Shown here piece after piece: positions 32,755 to 32,855 of a DNA stretch of 32,855 nt (within the stretch, counting starts at the first letter, position 1; each line of letters starts with the position of its first letter). Made by a program: the position numbers and the translations under genes. Location of the stretch: NCBI RefSeq assembly GCF_042657185.1, contig NZ_JBHSNN010000007.1; one strand, 5' to 3'. Below the pieces are notes generated by a model, which did no database searches, was not told where the DNA came from, and was given only the letters and a program-made list of their open reading frames with translations. The DNA is from Ureibacillus thermophilus (GTDB lineage: Bacteria; Bacillota; Bacilli; Bacillales_A; Planococcaceae).

Positions 32755-32855
32755 GGCTCTATAATATTTGGTGTTGGTGAGTATAAACCAGCACCAATTT
32801 TTTTGAACAAAAAAATGAGACATGTGACAAACTCTGGTAAAATGTAATCGCCAAA
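32755..32855 (+). mobile_element. probable end of an insertion sequence (ISL3-like), cut by the window
   Basis: GGCTCT (32755-32760), then TTTGGTGTTGG, resembles the terminal repeats of ISL3-family elements, which begin GGCTCT and often contain TGTTG. The 8 bases before it (AATAAAAA) would be the target duplication expected for this family. An outward-shielding terminator (32768-32804) and then a promoter-like ATGAGA (32815-32820), 17 nt, TGGTAAAAT (-10 at 32838-32843) fit an element whose transposase starts beyond the window. No coding part is visible, so the family name comes from memory of terminal sequences. Confidence 0.42.
32768..32804 (+). terminator. plus-strand intrinsic terminator with no gene upstream
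   Basis: TTGGTGTTGG (32768-32777) pairs with CCAGCACCAA (32788-32797) with one G-U pair, followed by seven T (32798-32804). No plus-strand gene lies within 4 kb upstream. It fits a guard at the end of a mobile element that blocks read-through into the transposase. Confidence 0.75.

Overview
The window looks like chromosome from an endospore-forming Bacilli, most likely a Planococcaceae/Caryophanaceae relative of Lysinibacillus or Ureibacillus. That placement is an inference from low G+C, BofA, T-box use, strong AGGAGG ribosome binding sites and the conserved dnaX-ebfC-recR-yaaL-bofA-rrn order. No database search was possible.

Layout. (1) 1-3965, minus strand: the 5' end of a 16S rRNA gene, three tandem sigma-A-type rRNA promoters, then bofA, yaaL, recR, ebfC and dnaX in the classical Bacillus order. 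(2) 4000-15926, minus strand: a tight eight-gene operon ending at an intrinsic terminator. In transcription order it encodes a secreted/membrane protein with a GATase-like domain, an ABC ATPase and permease, a coiled-coil membrane protein, a MoxR AAA+ ATPase, a DUF58 protein and two membrane von Willebrand A (vWA) proteins. It lies between dnaX and the SRP RNA gene, which are adjacent in B. subtilis. Its first gene has an in-frame TGA 92 codons before its natural end. (3) 15955-20301: SRP RNA (minus), tRNA-Ser(UGA), a GlnK/GlnL two-component pair and a DAACS-family glutamate/dicarboxylate symporter (plus). An exact TTTTGT-N4-TTTTGT direct repeat, the GlnL-type operator, lies before the symporter. 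(4) 20241-24740: a structured G+C-rich intergenic repeat with inverted ends, an RraA-family gene, a LOG-family gene, tadA (inverted relative to B. subtilis) and a chemoreceptor. (5) 24752-32549: serS with a T-box leader, pdxS with a divergent pdxR, a small membrane XRE regulator, dacA and guaB. This follows B. subtilis order except that pdxT is missing and pdxR plus the XRE gene are added. (6) 32755-32855: a probable insertion sequence end (ISL3-like), cut by the window edge.

The housekeeping genes cover DNA replication and repair, SRP, tRNA editing and charging, PLP and GMP synthesis and cell-wall trimming. The two most interesting items are the MoxR/vWA/ABC operon, a predicted envelope machine of unknown substrate, and the PdxS that lacks both its PdxT partner gene and the usual N-terminal segment. 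The GlnL operator gives the best-supported regulatory prediction.
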